Origin: Candidatus Desulfovibrio trichonymphae
GTDB taxonomy: Bacteria > Desulfobacterota > Desulfovibrionia > Desulfovibrionales > Desulfovibrionaceae
Length of the DNA stretch: 64,000 nt
Direction: 5' to 3'
Assembly (NCBI RefSeq): GCF_002355955.1
Contig: NZ_AP017368.1
Span: 310,001 to 374,000 of the forward strand
Positions 44,861-53,050 of the stretch are shown piece by piece. Both the position numbers and the translations under genes were made by a program. Below the pieces are notes generated by a model, which was not told the DNA's origin, did not search any database, and worked only from the letters and a program-made list of their open reading frames with translations. Position 1 is the first letter of the stretch. The number at the start of each line of letters is the position of its first letter.

Positions 44861-45320
44861 GAAGCCTGTAGTATCTCCTGTGCATTTTCAGCGTATTACC
44901 CCACAATATGCCGAGGCTATGCAGGACCTGGAGCGCCGTTGCTTTTCTACGCCGTGGTCAGAGGAGCAATGTCGGTCAGCCTTTACGCAACCGGCTTTTG
45001 TAGCATTTGGTCTTATGCGGGGTATGAATCTTATTGCCTATATTTCAGTATATCATACTGCGAATGAACTGGAAATACTCAATCTTGGCGTCGTGTCGGA
45101 AGAGCGCAGGCGTGGTTTCGGGCGCTGTCTTCTTGAGATGGCCTTGCGGGTCGCAGGTAAAATGGGTATAGAAAAAGCGCAACTTGAAGTTCGCGAGAGC
45201 AATCATGTCGCTATTTGTCTTTATCAAAGCTGCGGCTTCAGCAAGGTTGGCATCCGTTCACACTATTATTCAGATTTCGGAGAAGATGCGCTGATATACG
45301 CTTGTTATGTCTGCTCCTGA
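44859..45320 (+). CDS. rimI: Ribosomal protein-alanine N-acetyltransferase
   Basis: This 153-residue GNAT-fold enzyme acetylates the N-terminus of ribosomal protein S18. RITPQYAEAMQDLERRCF and STPWSEEQCRSAF match RimI, ILNLGVVSEERRRGFGRCLLEMAL is the acetyl-CoA loop, and LEVRESNHVAICLYQSCGFSKVGIRSHYY is the C-terminal signature with the expected Asn, Ala and Tyr positions. It diverges from the Nudix gene with overlapping start codons, so its promoter must lie inside that gene. It precedes tpiA by 22 bases. Confidence 0.92.
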   Translation: MKPVVSPVHFQRITPQYAEAMQDLERRCFSTPWSEEQCRSAFTQPAFVAFGLMRGMNLIAYISVYHTANELEILNLGVVSEERRRGFGRCLLEMALRVAGKMGIEKAQLEVRESNHVAICLYQSCGFSKVGIRSHYYSDFGEDALIYACYVCS

Positions 45321-45342
45321 TCCGGGTCGCCTGGGATTATCC

Positions 45343-46101
45343 ATGCAAAAAATTATTGCTGCAAACTGGAAAATGTATAAAACCCGCGCCGCCGCGGAAC
45401 GGACGGCCTTGGATTTTGCACAGGCTCTGGCCGGCGACGACGTGCTTTCTGACCGTCAGCTTCTGGTTTTCCCCTCATACACAAACATATCGACTGTGGC
45501 AGCGGTCTTGGGCAAATACAGCCATGTCGCTGTGGGCGCACAGAATTTTTATCCGGCGAAAGAGGGTGCCTTCACCGGCGAGGTTTCAGCAGATATGTTG
45601 CGTGATGCCGGCGCAAGCTGGGTTTTGACAGGTCACTCGGAGCGGCGTCATCTGCTTGGTGAGGATGATGATTCAGTGGCGCGTAAAACAGCTTTTGCCC
45701 TGACCCAAGGCCTTAATGTCATGCTCTGCGTTGGAGAAACACTGTCTGAACGCGCGGCCGGTGAATTGACGGACGTGCTTTCCCGCCAGATTGCTTCCGC
45801 TTTTGTTGATTTGTCTCGGGATACTTTGTTTGGCAGACTGGCTATCGTCTATGAACCGGTTTGGGCAATCGGAACCGGCAACGTGGCGGGACAGGTCGAG
45901 ATTTTTGAGGCACACGCGGCAACGCGTTCTCTTGTTATGCGGATGGTCGGCGAAAAGGGGAGGGATATCCCTATCCTTTACGGCGGGAGCGTCAGGCCGG
46001 ACAATGCGGCAACGCTTGTCAGACTTGACAATGTAGATGGTCTTCTGGTAGGTGGAGCCTCTTTAGAGGCGCAAAGTTTCATGCAAATTGTCAAAGCCTG
46101 A
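45343..46101 (+). CDS. tpiA: Triosephosphate isomerase
   Basis: This 252-residue glycolytic enzyme interconverts dihydroxyacetone phosphate and glyceraldehyde-3-phosphate. Catalytic residues are visible: IIAANWKMYK (Lys10), VLTGHSERR (His), IVYEPVWAIGTGN (Glu), and the C-terminal phosphate loop YGGSVRPDNA with VDGLLVGGASL. The ATG at 45343 fits the family N-terminus; an ATG 12 codons earlier overlaps the rimI end and has no better ribosome-binding site. It is followed after 80 bases by secG. Confidence 0.95.
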   Translation: MQKIIAANWKMYKTRAAAERTALDFAQALAGDDVLSDRQLLVFPSYTNISTVAAVLGKYSHVAVGAQNFYPAKEGAFTGEVSADMLRDAGASWVLTGHSERRHLLGEDDDSVARKTAFALTQGLNVMLCVGETLSERAAGELTDVLSRQIASAFVDLSRDTLFGRLAIVYEPVWAIGTGNVAGQVEIFEAHAATRSLVMRMVGEKGRDIPILYGGSVRPDNAATLVRLDNVDGLLVGGASLEAQSFMQIVKA

Positions 46102-46181
46102 TATTTGCCATGAACGCGGAACCGGCGTTCATTTTTTTTTGCGCCATCCGTGCAGATACGGTTGGTGAGGAGGAGGACATA

Positions 46182-46547
46182 GTGCAGACCCTTATCTTGA
46201 CGCTGCATATCATTGTGTGCGTGTTTCTTGTTATTCTTATCCTGTTGCAGGCAGGAAAAGAAGGCATGGGCGTTATTTTCGGCGGCGGCAACACGTCCGT
46301 TTTCGGCAGTTCCGGCGCCGGCGGCATTCTGACCAGGTTGACGACATTGATGGCTGTTATTTTTGTGATGACTTCCTTAAGTTATACTTATGTGACCAGT
46401 TCGCGTCCGCAGCATGATTCTGCCGTGTTAAATGTTACTATTGAAGAACCGGCAGCGCCGCCGGCAACAGCGCGGGATCCAAAGAATGTGATTACGCCTC
46501 TACAAAATCCGGCAGTTGCTCCAGAGGCGCAGCCGTCATCGCAGTAA
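46182..46547 (+). CDS. secG: Preprotein translocase subunit SecG
   Basis: This 121-residue inner-membrane component of the Sec translocon has two membrane segments. The first, TLILTLHIIVCVFLVILILLQ, leads to the conserved AGKEGMGVIFGGGNTSVFGSSGAG loop; the second is LTTLMAVIFVMTSLSYTYV. A Pro/Ala-rich tail ends in the cytoplasm. GTG at 46182 is chosen because GAGGAGGAGG precedes it; an ATG 24 codons upstream would add non-homologous residues. The tpiA-secG order is a common bacterial arrangement. Confidence 0.93.
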   Translation: MQTLILTLHIIVCVFLVILILLQAGKEGMGVIFGGGNTSVFGSSGAGGILTRLTTLMAVIFVMTSLSYTYVTSSRPQHDSAVLNVTIEEPAAPPATARDPKNVITPLQNPAVAPEAQPSSQ

Positions 46548-46696
46548 CCAGGCCAGGACAAAAACGGCGCTTCGATCAGGGCGCAATAATAAATATTGCA
46601 TTAACAGAATCAGTTGACCCTGCGGAATGCGTATTGACATCAGGGTGCCTGCTGAAAAGGCCGCTCAGGATTTTTCAGCATTGACGGACGAGAGAC

Positions 46697-47476
46697 ATGT
46701 CCGGTTGTGCAGTTATGACTGACGACAATTTTCTTACGGCAAATCCGTTTCGCATGCTGGACGTCAGCCGTTTCCCCGATAGAACCGCCGACAGCGCCCC
46801 AGCAAAGTGCGTGACAAGGCGGAGGAGGGCAAGCGGCGCATTCAGCCGGGCAGTGCGGCTGCAGGACGCCAACGGACAGGATAGTCAGGCCTTCTCCAGG
46901 TCGGACGACGACACGGGTATTTTTTTAGAGGCTATGGGGCTGGTGCGCCCTTTGCCGTCGCGCGGACGCGAAGTTGCCTTGAAACAGCCACAAGACGTCA
47001 CTGCAGTTCCCTTTGAGTCAGGCATGCAGACTGTCATGGACGGCAATTTTGAATTTGCGCTGTCCACGACGGGCGAATATCTGGAAGGTCATGTTGTCGG
47101 CTTTGATCAGTTGATTATGAACAGGTTGCGAGCCGGAGCGTTGAGGCCTGAAACGCATCTTGATTTGCACGGACTTAATGTGGCGCAGGCGTTTGAGTCG
47201 TTGCGCGGTTTTATGCGTAACTGCTGGTACAACGGCATGCGCACCGTGCTGGTGGTGCCGGGGCGGGGCCGCAATTCGCCGAACGGTATGGGCGTGTTGC
47301 GTGATAAATTGCAAGGCTGGCTGACGCAGGAGCCTTTCAAACGTGTGGTGCTGGCTTTTTGCACTGCACGGTCGCATGACGGCGGACCGGGCAGCATTTA
47401 TGTGCTTTTGCGCAAATATCGTAAAAAAGGCCGTGTGCGCTGGGAAAAAATGTCGGCTGACGCTGACCTGTACTGA
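46697..47476 (+). CDS. Smr-domain protein
   Basis: This 259-residue protein has an Arg-rich, probably disordered N-terminal ~110 residues and a C-terminal Smr domain. The domain begins HLDLHGLNVAQAFESLRGFM and contains VLVVPGRGRNSPNGMGVLRDKL, with the H-G-x-G-x-x motif and acidic DLHG start of Smr nucleases. YVLLRK at the end is typical. Related YdaL/YfcN-type proteins nick or cleave nucleic acids; the substrate is unknown. Upstream (46651-46680) the 8-base inverted repeat GCTGAAAA/TTTTCAGC could be a weak terminator of the tpiA-secG transcript. Confidence 0.85.
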   Translation: MSGCAVMTDDNFLTANPFRMLDVSRFPDRTADSAPAKCVTRRRRASGAFSRAVRLQDANGQDSQAFSRSDDDTGIFLEAMGLVRPLPSRGREVALKQPQDVTAVPFESGMQTVMDGNFEFALSTTGEYLEGHVVGFDQLIMNRLRAGALRPETHLDLHGLNVAQAFESLRGFMRNCWYNGMRTVLVVPGRGRNSPNGMGVLRDKLQGWLTQEPFKRVVLAFCTARSHDGGPGSIYVLLRKYRKKGRVRWEKMSADADLY

Positions 47477-47515
47477 CAGACTGTTTGCCCTGAAAAAGTC
47501 AGCGACGGTGCGCGG

Positions 47516-47884
47516 TTAATTTTTTTTCAGGCTGTTGAGACGCTCCAGCAGCCGTGGATAATACATATCTTCCTGTTCTATCAGGATATGGCGCTGATAC
47601 CGCGTTTGCGCTTTGAGAGTCATAAAACGAAGTTTCTGCATCTGGTGTACACGCTCCTGTTCGTCTTCGCACTGATCCAGCATTTCTGTCAATCGGCTTA
47701 TTTCTTTGCCTTCCTTCTGCTCAGGCGGCAGACAAGCTGCGTTGCGCAGGATTTTATAGGCCATGCGCAATTCTTCCGGAATATGACTCATATCCTCCAG
47801 TTCCAGCGGCCGGCCTCTGCCGGGAAGATTGTCCATTTCCCCCTTCTCCAGCGCATCTTCAATTTCAGTTTTCCAAAGCAGCAC
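47516..47884 (-). CDS. DUF1992 / DnaJ-homologue-like protein
   Basis: This ~122-residue protein has the DUF1992 (DNAJC28-like) core: EIEDALEKGEMDNLPGRGRPLELEDMSHIPEELRMAYKILRNAACLPPE, followed by a coiled helical part and MKL-like DMYYPRLLERL. There is no J-domain. The start is uncertain. GTG at 47884 fits the family N-terminus and overlaps mutS by 20 bases, while an ATG at 47938 would sit deep within mutS. It is translated downstream of mutS on the same strand. Function is unknown. Confidence 0.8.
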   Translation of the reverse strand: MLLWKTEIEDALEKGEMDNLPGRGRPLELEDMSHIPEELRMAYKILRNAACLPPEQKEGKEISRLTEMLDQCEDEQERVHQMQKLRFMTLKAQTRYQRHILIEQEDMYYPRLLERLNSLKKN

Positions 47885-50606
47885 TGATTTTTTGAGGCAC
47901 AGCAGGTTCTGTGCCCCAGAGTTTCTTCCATTCCACAATTAGGGCAAGAGCCTCCAGCGGGCTGATGGTTTCCGGAGCAATGTCTTGCAGCAGGCGCACC
48001 AAGGGGTGTTCCGCCGCCGCCGGCGCGGGAGAGATTTCGGGCAAAGCCGTCCGGATGGAAGCATGTCGCGCCTCATGTGCCGCCAGACCGGGCAGGGATA
48101 TGGAAATGGCCGCGGCAGCATTGTGCTGCCGCGTCTTGCCGCGCTCCAGAACGGTCAAAATGGCTTTGGCCCTCTGCACAACAGGCGCAGGCACGCCCGC
48201 AAGCCGGGCAACTTCAACTCCATAACTGCGGTCTGACGGGCCCGGCACGAGCTTGTGCAGGAATAAAATGTCGTTCTTGTATTCACGAATGGCGATATTC
48301 ATGGTGAATACGCTTGGGAGACGCCCTTCAAGTGCGGTGAGCTCATGGTAATGTGTGGCAAAGAGTGTCCGCAGTGACGCATTTTGCCGCTTCGCCAAGT
48401 CTTCAACAACGGCCCAAGCCAAAGCGACACCGTCGTAGGTGCTTGTGCCCCGTCCGATCTCATCCAGAATAATCAGACTGCGCCGGGTAGCCTGCCGCAG
48501 GATGCGCGCGGTCTCCATCATCTCCACCATAAAGGTGCTCTGGTTCTGCGTCAGGTTGTCCGCGGCGCCGACGCGGGAAAAAAGACGATCCACCATGCCT
48601 ATTTTTGCTTCGGAAGCGGGAACCATAGAACCCATCTGTGCCAGAAGGCATATAAGCGCCACCTGACGCAGTATTGTTGATTTCCCGGCCATATTCGGCC
48701 CTGTGAGCAGACAGAGCCGACGTTTTGTATCCAGAGAAAAATTGTTGGGCACAAAATTTTCACTTCCCAGTATGCTTTCTACAACAGGGTGCCGGCCTTC
48801 GCGTATGTCAAGGTTTGCGTCATCTATGAGCGCCGGGCGACACCAGTTGTTCTGGCGTCCAACATGGGCAAGGCTTTGAAAGTAATCCAACTGTGCAATA
48901 ATATCCGCTAGATGTACAATGCGTTCGCGTTGTTTTGCGATATGCAGGCGCAGATCCTGAAAGAGCTTGTATTCGAGACTTTTTCTGCGTTCTGCAGCCG
49001 ACAGCAACTCTTCTTCCAGTTTTTTGAGGCTGTCCGTTGTAAAGCGTTCCACGTTTGCAAGCGTTTGACGGCGAATAAAACGATCCGGCAGTGACAGGGC
49101 GCCTGCACTGCGGGATAATTCGTAATAATAGCCGAAAATACGGTTATAGCCTATTTTCAGCTTGTTGATGCCTGTTGTTTTTTGTTCTGCTTCAAGTATT
49201 TCTTGAAGTTTGTCTTCACCGTGTTCAATCAGATCAAGAATTGTATCCAGATCAGCGTGATAACCTTTTTTAAAAAGGCATCCTTCAGTAATAACCGGCG
49301 GCAGATTTTCCAGCAATGCGGCTTCCAGGAGCAGCGTGCAATCTTCCATGTTGTCCCAGTTATTGACAATATGGCGGAGCGCTTCAGGCAGAGTTTCTGT
49401 CTGCTTCCGGGTGTCGCTTTGGTCAGGGACACACGGGTGCTGCAATAGGGCATCGCATACTTTTGGCAATGCGGCCAGACTGCCGCGCAGAGCAGTAAAA
49501 TCACGCGGCGTGGCACGGTCTATGCTGATTCTTGTAGATAATCGTTCAAGATCATATATATTTTTAAGTGCCTGACGCAGGGCGGCACGACAATTGTCAT
49601 ATGTATGCAAAAACAGTACGGCGTCCTGAATGCGCACAGCCGGCGCGATATCGCGCCACGGATGACGCAGCATGTCCTCAAGAAGACGTCCTCCCATTGG
49701 GGTTATGGTGTCATCAATGACATGCCGCAGGGTTCCCTTTCCCTTGCGGCCGTTCAGCCGGATAAAAATCTCCAGATTGGATTCCGTAACTTCATCAATA
49801 AGAAGGCGTCGGCTCAAGTTCAGCAGGGTAAAGGGCTTCAGATGATCCATAGAGCACATTTGCGTCTGTTCCAGATAAAACAGCAGTGCTCCGCAAGCAC
49901 GCATCAGTTCGTCTTTGCCGTCCAGATCCAAAACACTTGCGTCTCTCACGCCCTGAATCTGCAAGACCCGCTCGGCAGCTCGTTTGAGGTCAAAATGCCC
50001 CTGCGGCATATGCAGCATACGCACACCGTCGAGCCGACAATGCCGAGATACGGAATAGCCTTGGGGGAGCAGAAGTTCGCTGGGGGCAATTTTTTGTACC
50101 CACTGCCAGAGATCAGACTGGCGATTAAATTCAACCCCGGTCCATTGTCCGGTGGAAACGTCTGTCCAGACAAAGCCGCTGTGACTGTTTGCAGCATTAT
50201 CATAAAGAGCTGACAAATAGTTGTGGCTTTTAGCCTCAAGGATGGCGTCATCAAACACTGTGCCGGGAGTGATAACCCTGGTGACGGCCCGTTTCACAAG
50301 ACCTTTGGCCGCCCTGGGATCTTCTGTCTGATCGCAGATGGCTACCCGGTAACCCTTGTTGATAAGATCGGCTATATAGCTTTGCGCTGATTGCCAGGGA
50401 ACGCCGCACATGGGGGCGGCATGCCGCGTATTTTTGTTTCTGGTCGTCAGTGTGATTTGCAGCTCACGGGCGGCGGTAACGGCATCGTCAAAAAACATTT
50501 CATAAAAATCGCCCATGCGATAAAACAACAGAGCATCAGGGTGTTCAGCCTTGATGCTCATATACTGTTCAAGCATGGGCGTCAATTTTACGGGGTCTTC
50601 CGACAT
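47865..50606 (-). CDS. mutS: DNA mismatch repair protein MutS
   Basis: This 913-residue protein recognises mismatches and starts repair. Features are the mismatch-reading FYRMGDFYEMF near residue 35, the connector and lever regions, and the ATPase: Walker A GPNMAGKSTILRQ, EIGRGTSTYDGVALAWA (Walker B and signature), and ATHYHELTAL. The C-terminal clamp end (PLVRLLQDIAPETISPLEAL) is present. No interruption is seen across 2.7 kb. Mismatch repair thus appears retained despite many indels in single-base runs elsewhere in the window. Confidence 0.97.
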   Translation of the reverse strand: MSEDPVKLTPMLEQYMSIKAEHPDALLFYRMGDFYEMFFDDAVTAARELQITLTTRNKNTRHAAPMCGVPWQSAQSYIADLINKGYRVAICDQTEDPRAAKGLVKRAVTRVITPGTVFDDAILEAKSHNYLSALYDNAANSHSGFVWTDVSTGQWTGVEFNRQSDLWQWVQKIAPSELLLPQGYSVSRHCRLDGVRMLHMPQGHFDLKRAAERVLQIQGVRDASVLDLDGKDELMRACGALLFYLEQTQMCSMDHLKPFTLLNLSRRLLIDEVTESNLEIFIRLNGRKGKGTLRHVIDDTITPMGGRLLEDMLRHPWRDIAPAVRIQDAVLFLHTYDNCRAALRQALKNIYDLERLSTRISIDRATPRDFTALRGSLAALPKVCDALLQHPCVPDQSDTRKQTETLPEALRHIVNNWDNMEDCTLLLEAALLENLPPVITEGCLFKKGYHADLDTILDLIEHGEDKLQEILEAEQKTTGINKLKIGYNRIFGYYYELSRSAGALSLPDRFIRRQTLANVERFTTDSLKKLEEELLSAAERRKSLEYKLFQDLRLHIAKQRERIVHLADIIAQLDYFQSLAHVGRQNNWCRPALIDDANLDIREGRHPVVESILGSENFVPNNFSLDTKRRLCLLTGPNMAGKSTILRQVALICLLAQMGSMVPASEAKIGMVDRLFSRVGAADNLTQNQSTFMVEMMETARILRQATRRSLIILDEIGRGTSTYDGVALAWAVVEDLAKRQNASLRTLFATHYHELTALEGRLPSVFTMNIAIREYKNDILFLHKLVPGPSDRSYGVEVARLAGVPAPVVQRAKAILTVLERGKTRQHNAAAAISISLPGLAAHEARHASIRTALPEISPAPAAAEHPLVRLLQDIAPETISPLEALALIVEWKKLWGTEPAVPQKISAALEN

Positions 50607-50717
50607 TGCGTTAATATAATAAACAGACTTGGCGCGCAGTTATGCCGCTGACGGCAATCCCGCTGTTGCTGGCAACAGGACAGCATGGCCGTGTTCCGAC
50701 AGGCGGGCGTGATTGTT

Positions 50718-51155
50718 TCAGCCCCTATCCGGATCAGGAGCAGCCACATCGTCAGGCTGATGATCTTTTTTTATGGTGTCTGAGAACTTCTTATCGTCGG
50801 GTATATTTGCTTGAGTCGTGTGTAAAAAAGCATTGCGGGAGGATTCGTCCTCAAGTTTTTTCTGTAGTTTGCCCACTTCACGCTCAAGACTTGCAATGCG
50901 CCATTTGTTTTTCATCAGGCGGGCGGAAAGGTGGACTTTATCCCAGACGAGAACAGCAAAAGACAGTATTGCGCCAAGAAAAAAAGCTGCAATGACAATA
51001 AAGTAGAAAGGCAGTGGCAAAGATGTCATGGCAGGGATAAAAAATAGATTGAGGGAGAGCACCAAATCTTGAGAAAGCGTGTTCTGATTTTGAAAAAAGA
51101 AAATCAGAGCCAGAAAAACGAGAACGACAAGCAACAGCATCCTGAGGTAACGCAT
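50718..51155 (-). CDS. LapA-domain (DUF1049) membrane protein
   Basis: This 145-residue protein has two N-terminal membrane helices (LLLVVLVFLALIFFFQN and FYFIVIAAFFLGAILSFAVLV) flanking the LapA/DUF1049 core, then a predicted coiled coil (LMKNKWRIASLEREVGKLQKKLEDE) and an acidic, Pro-rich tail. Family members help assemble lipopolysaccharide, but a specific role is not shown. AAGGAG stands 7 bases before the start. It follows the HIT gene on the same strand at 60 bases. Confidence 0.85.
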   Translation of the reverse strand: MRYLRMLLLVVLVFLALIFFFQNQNTLSQDLVLSLNLFFIPAMTSLPLPFYFIVIAAFFLGAILSFAVLVWDKVHLSARLMKNKWRIASLEREVGKLQKKLEDESSRNAFLHTTQANIPDDKKFSDTIKKDHQPDDVAAPDPDRG

Positions 51156-51217
51156 TGATATGCTCCTTTGATGTAAGCGGTAATGGGACTCTAACTTTTG
51201 AATATCCTTTGAAAAGG

Positions 51218-51736
51218 TTATTCTCTGCCGGGCATGGATGAACCTGTTGTCGCGTCTGACGACATAAAATATGGACGCAATGCCGCGTATGTTTGATTTA
51301 AATGTTCCGGCAAGGTTCGCACATCGCTCAATACGGCCATAAAAGAAGAGTCTCCGTTCCAGCGTGGCACAAGATGAAAATGCAGATGTTCGCGAATGCC
51401 GGCGCCCGCAGCCTGCCCCAGGTTGAGTCCTATATTGATGCCTTCGCAGTGAAAGTGTTCTTTAAGAATCAGCGTACAGCGCGTGAGCAGATCCATGATT
51501 TCATATGTTTCTTCCGGGGCAAGATCTGCGAGTTCCATAACATGCCTGTAGGGGCAGACCATGATATGTCCGTTATTATAGGGGAATTTGTTCATAATGA
51601 CGAATGTTTGCTTGCTGCGCAGCAATACCAGACGTTCGCCGTCTTCCATGATGGAGGCCGGCAGGCAAAAAACACAGGCGTCGGGTTTCTGCCCCAGAAT
51701 ATACTGTATGCGCCACGGCGCCCAAAGTTGATTCAT
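51218..51736 (-). CDS. HIT-family nucleotide hydrolase
   Basis: This 172-residue protein begins MNQLWAPWRIQYILGQKPDACVFC, the typical start of the Ap4A-hydrolase/adenylyltransferase branch, with one Cys pair-like segment. PYNNGHIMVCPYRHV precedes the catalytic triad HLHFHLVPRW near the C-terminus, after GLNLGQAAGAGIREH. It presumably cleaves nucleotide phosphoanhydrides or removes nucleotidyl adducts. An ATG 14 codons upstream exists but lacks homology. No ribosome-binding site is convincing for either start. Confidence 0.88.
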   Translation of the reverse strand: MNQLWAPWRIQYILGQKPDACVFCLPASIMEDGERLVLLRSKQTFVIMNKFPYNNGHIMVCPYRHVMELADLAPEETYEIMDLLTRCTLILKEHFHCEGINIGLNLGQAAGAGIREHLHFHLVPRWNGDSSFMAVLSDVRTLPEHLNQTYAALRPYFMSSDATTGSSMPGRE

Positions 51737-51778
51737 AATGTTTTCAGTATACACCGCATAGATGTGGGTATCAAGCAT

Positions 51779-52102
51779 TGTATGGATTCTTACATAATGG
51801 TTTTTTTAGTTCATGACTAGTGGTAAAAAGGAATCCTATCGCGAGGCCATGCCCGCGCAAACAATGTGCCATTGTGCCATGTTAAAAATCTGTTGACTTT
51901 AGCTGGCCGGGCTTACGAACAAACGCTAGGGCATGTCCGGTAGCTTGCTGATCAAGTTGGATTTTAAAGATTCTTTGACGATTGGTGGCGTTTCTTGACA
52001 GAAATAGAGGAGAGAAGTCGCCACGAAAGGCAGGAGCCGCGAACAGCAAAGATGATAGTCTTGTAGATTTTAGGGCTTGCCGACTCTGGATAGGTGACGA
52101 AC
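51779..52102. other. Gene-free interval before the DinJ relic
   Basis: This 324-base interval lies between the HIT gene and the antitoxin relic. It has no complete gene, tRNA or CRISPR repeat. A minus-strand frame contains FLSRNATNRQRIFKI, which looks protein-like but was not assigned. It may be leftover mobile-element sequence, as two other relics follow. Confidence 0.3.
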
Positions 52103-52383
52103 GTGGCAAAAATAGCGAATTTGAAATCCGCATAGATCCGGAAACTAAGTCCGGCGCGGAACGGCTTTTCTCAAGTTTCGGCATCACCGTGACAGATGCC
52201 GTTAATATTTTTCTGCGACAAGCCCTGATGGTTGGGGGGCTGCCCTTTGAGATGAAACAGCCTCGTTTCAACGCCGAGACTGAGGCGGCAATTCGGGAAA
52301 CACGAGATATTGCCACAGGTAGGGTTGGGAGCAAGGGCTATGCTTCGGCACGGGAATTATTCGAGGCACTTGACGCCGAATAA
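52103..52383 (+). pseudogene. RelB/DinJ-type antitoxin, frameshifted near its start
   Basis: GTG at 52103 opens VAKIANLK and stops. The next frame continues FEIRIDPETKSGAERLFSSFGITVTDAVNIFLRQALMVGGLPFEM, the ribbon-helix-helix and adjacent helix of DinJ/RelB, through YASARELFEALDAE to a stop at 52383. One base change in the seventh codon region (near 52122) separates them. An upstream in-frame ATG could still make an N-terminally extended protein, but its first ~50 residues are not antitoxin-like. The following toxin gene is also broken. Confidence 0.8.
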
Positions 52384-52384
52384 G

Positions 52385-52653
52385 GACTACAAGCTGGCAA
52401 AAAAACGCGGCCTTGAATATGTCGTTGTTGGGAGATGTGCTTGATGTTTTGTTAACAGAACGGTCTCTATGATCGCAAGCACAAAGATCACGCACTCACA
52501 GGCGATTATAAAGGATTGCGCGAATGCCATATTCTACCTGATTGGCTTTTAATCTATTTTGTTTACTCAGTGAATCTAAATGCGACTGCACAAGAAATTC
52601 GTAACGCATTGTTTCAATTCATCTCGAATCAATCGCAAACTGCTTTTCCCTGA
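52385..52653 (+). pseudogene. YafQ-type RelE-superfamily toxin, frameshifted
   Basis: Just after the antitoxin, DYKLAKKRGLEYVVV, then in another frame RKHKDHALTGDYKGLRECHI and LPDWLLIYFVY match YafQ-like mRNA interferases. These include the KDHxLxGxxKGxRECHI core and the WLLIY strand. At least two shifts interrupt it, and the C-terminal catalytic His-bearing strand (TGSHSDLF in intact members) is replaced by unrelated sequence. It cannot be active. The dinJ-yafQ pair therefore represents a dead toxin-antitoxin module. Confidence 0.82.
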
Positions 52654-52920
52654 TTAGAACTTATCCGTAAAGAACCAAAGATTTCCCAGAAGTTGATATA
52701 TGCTTTTCTCCAGAGGAGACAAGCAAAGATACAGTTTGCCTTCTTCCGTTTGTACTTCCGCAATATTCAGGTGGAAACAGCCGACAGGACAAGACTTGAA
52801 TTTCTTTTTCTCTGTGGCGCTTTTTTCTTTGGCAAGCCTGACCGCCCATGTCGTTCCATATCGTTGCAAGCAAGGATAGAGAAGAATGGCTTAGATTATG
52901 GAATTGCTTCTTGCTGAAGA
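52654..52920 (-). mobile_element. IS481-type transposase relic
   Basis: A minus-strand stretch reads CLQRYGTTWAVRLAKEKSATE, then KKKFKSCPVGCFHLNIAEVQ and TEEGKLYLCLS, matching the start of the rve catalytic domain of IS481-type transposases (KKFK-YPIGYFHIDIAEVRTEEGKLYLFVAIDR). The expected catalytic Asp is replaced (HLNIAE rather than HIDIAE), the sequence shifts frame after KLYL, and no terminal repeats were seen. It lies directly upstream of the efflux operon. Confidence 0.6.
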
Positions 52921-53050
52921 ATATAAATAATCCCCAACAGAAGTTGTGTGTACACCACCAGACATCCTTGCCTCTTTTCGTAAAATATGTTTTATTTCTT
53001 ATTACGGCCTCCATGCAGGCGGGCTTTCGATGCGCGAAACGGAGCAATAT

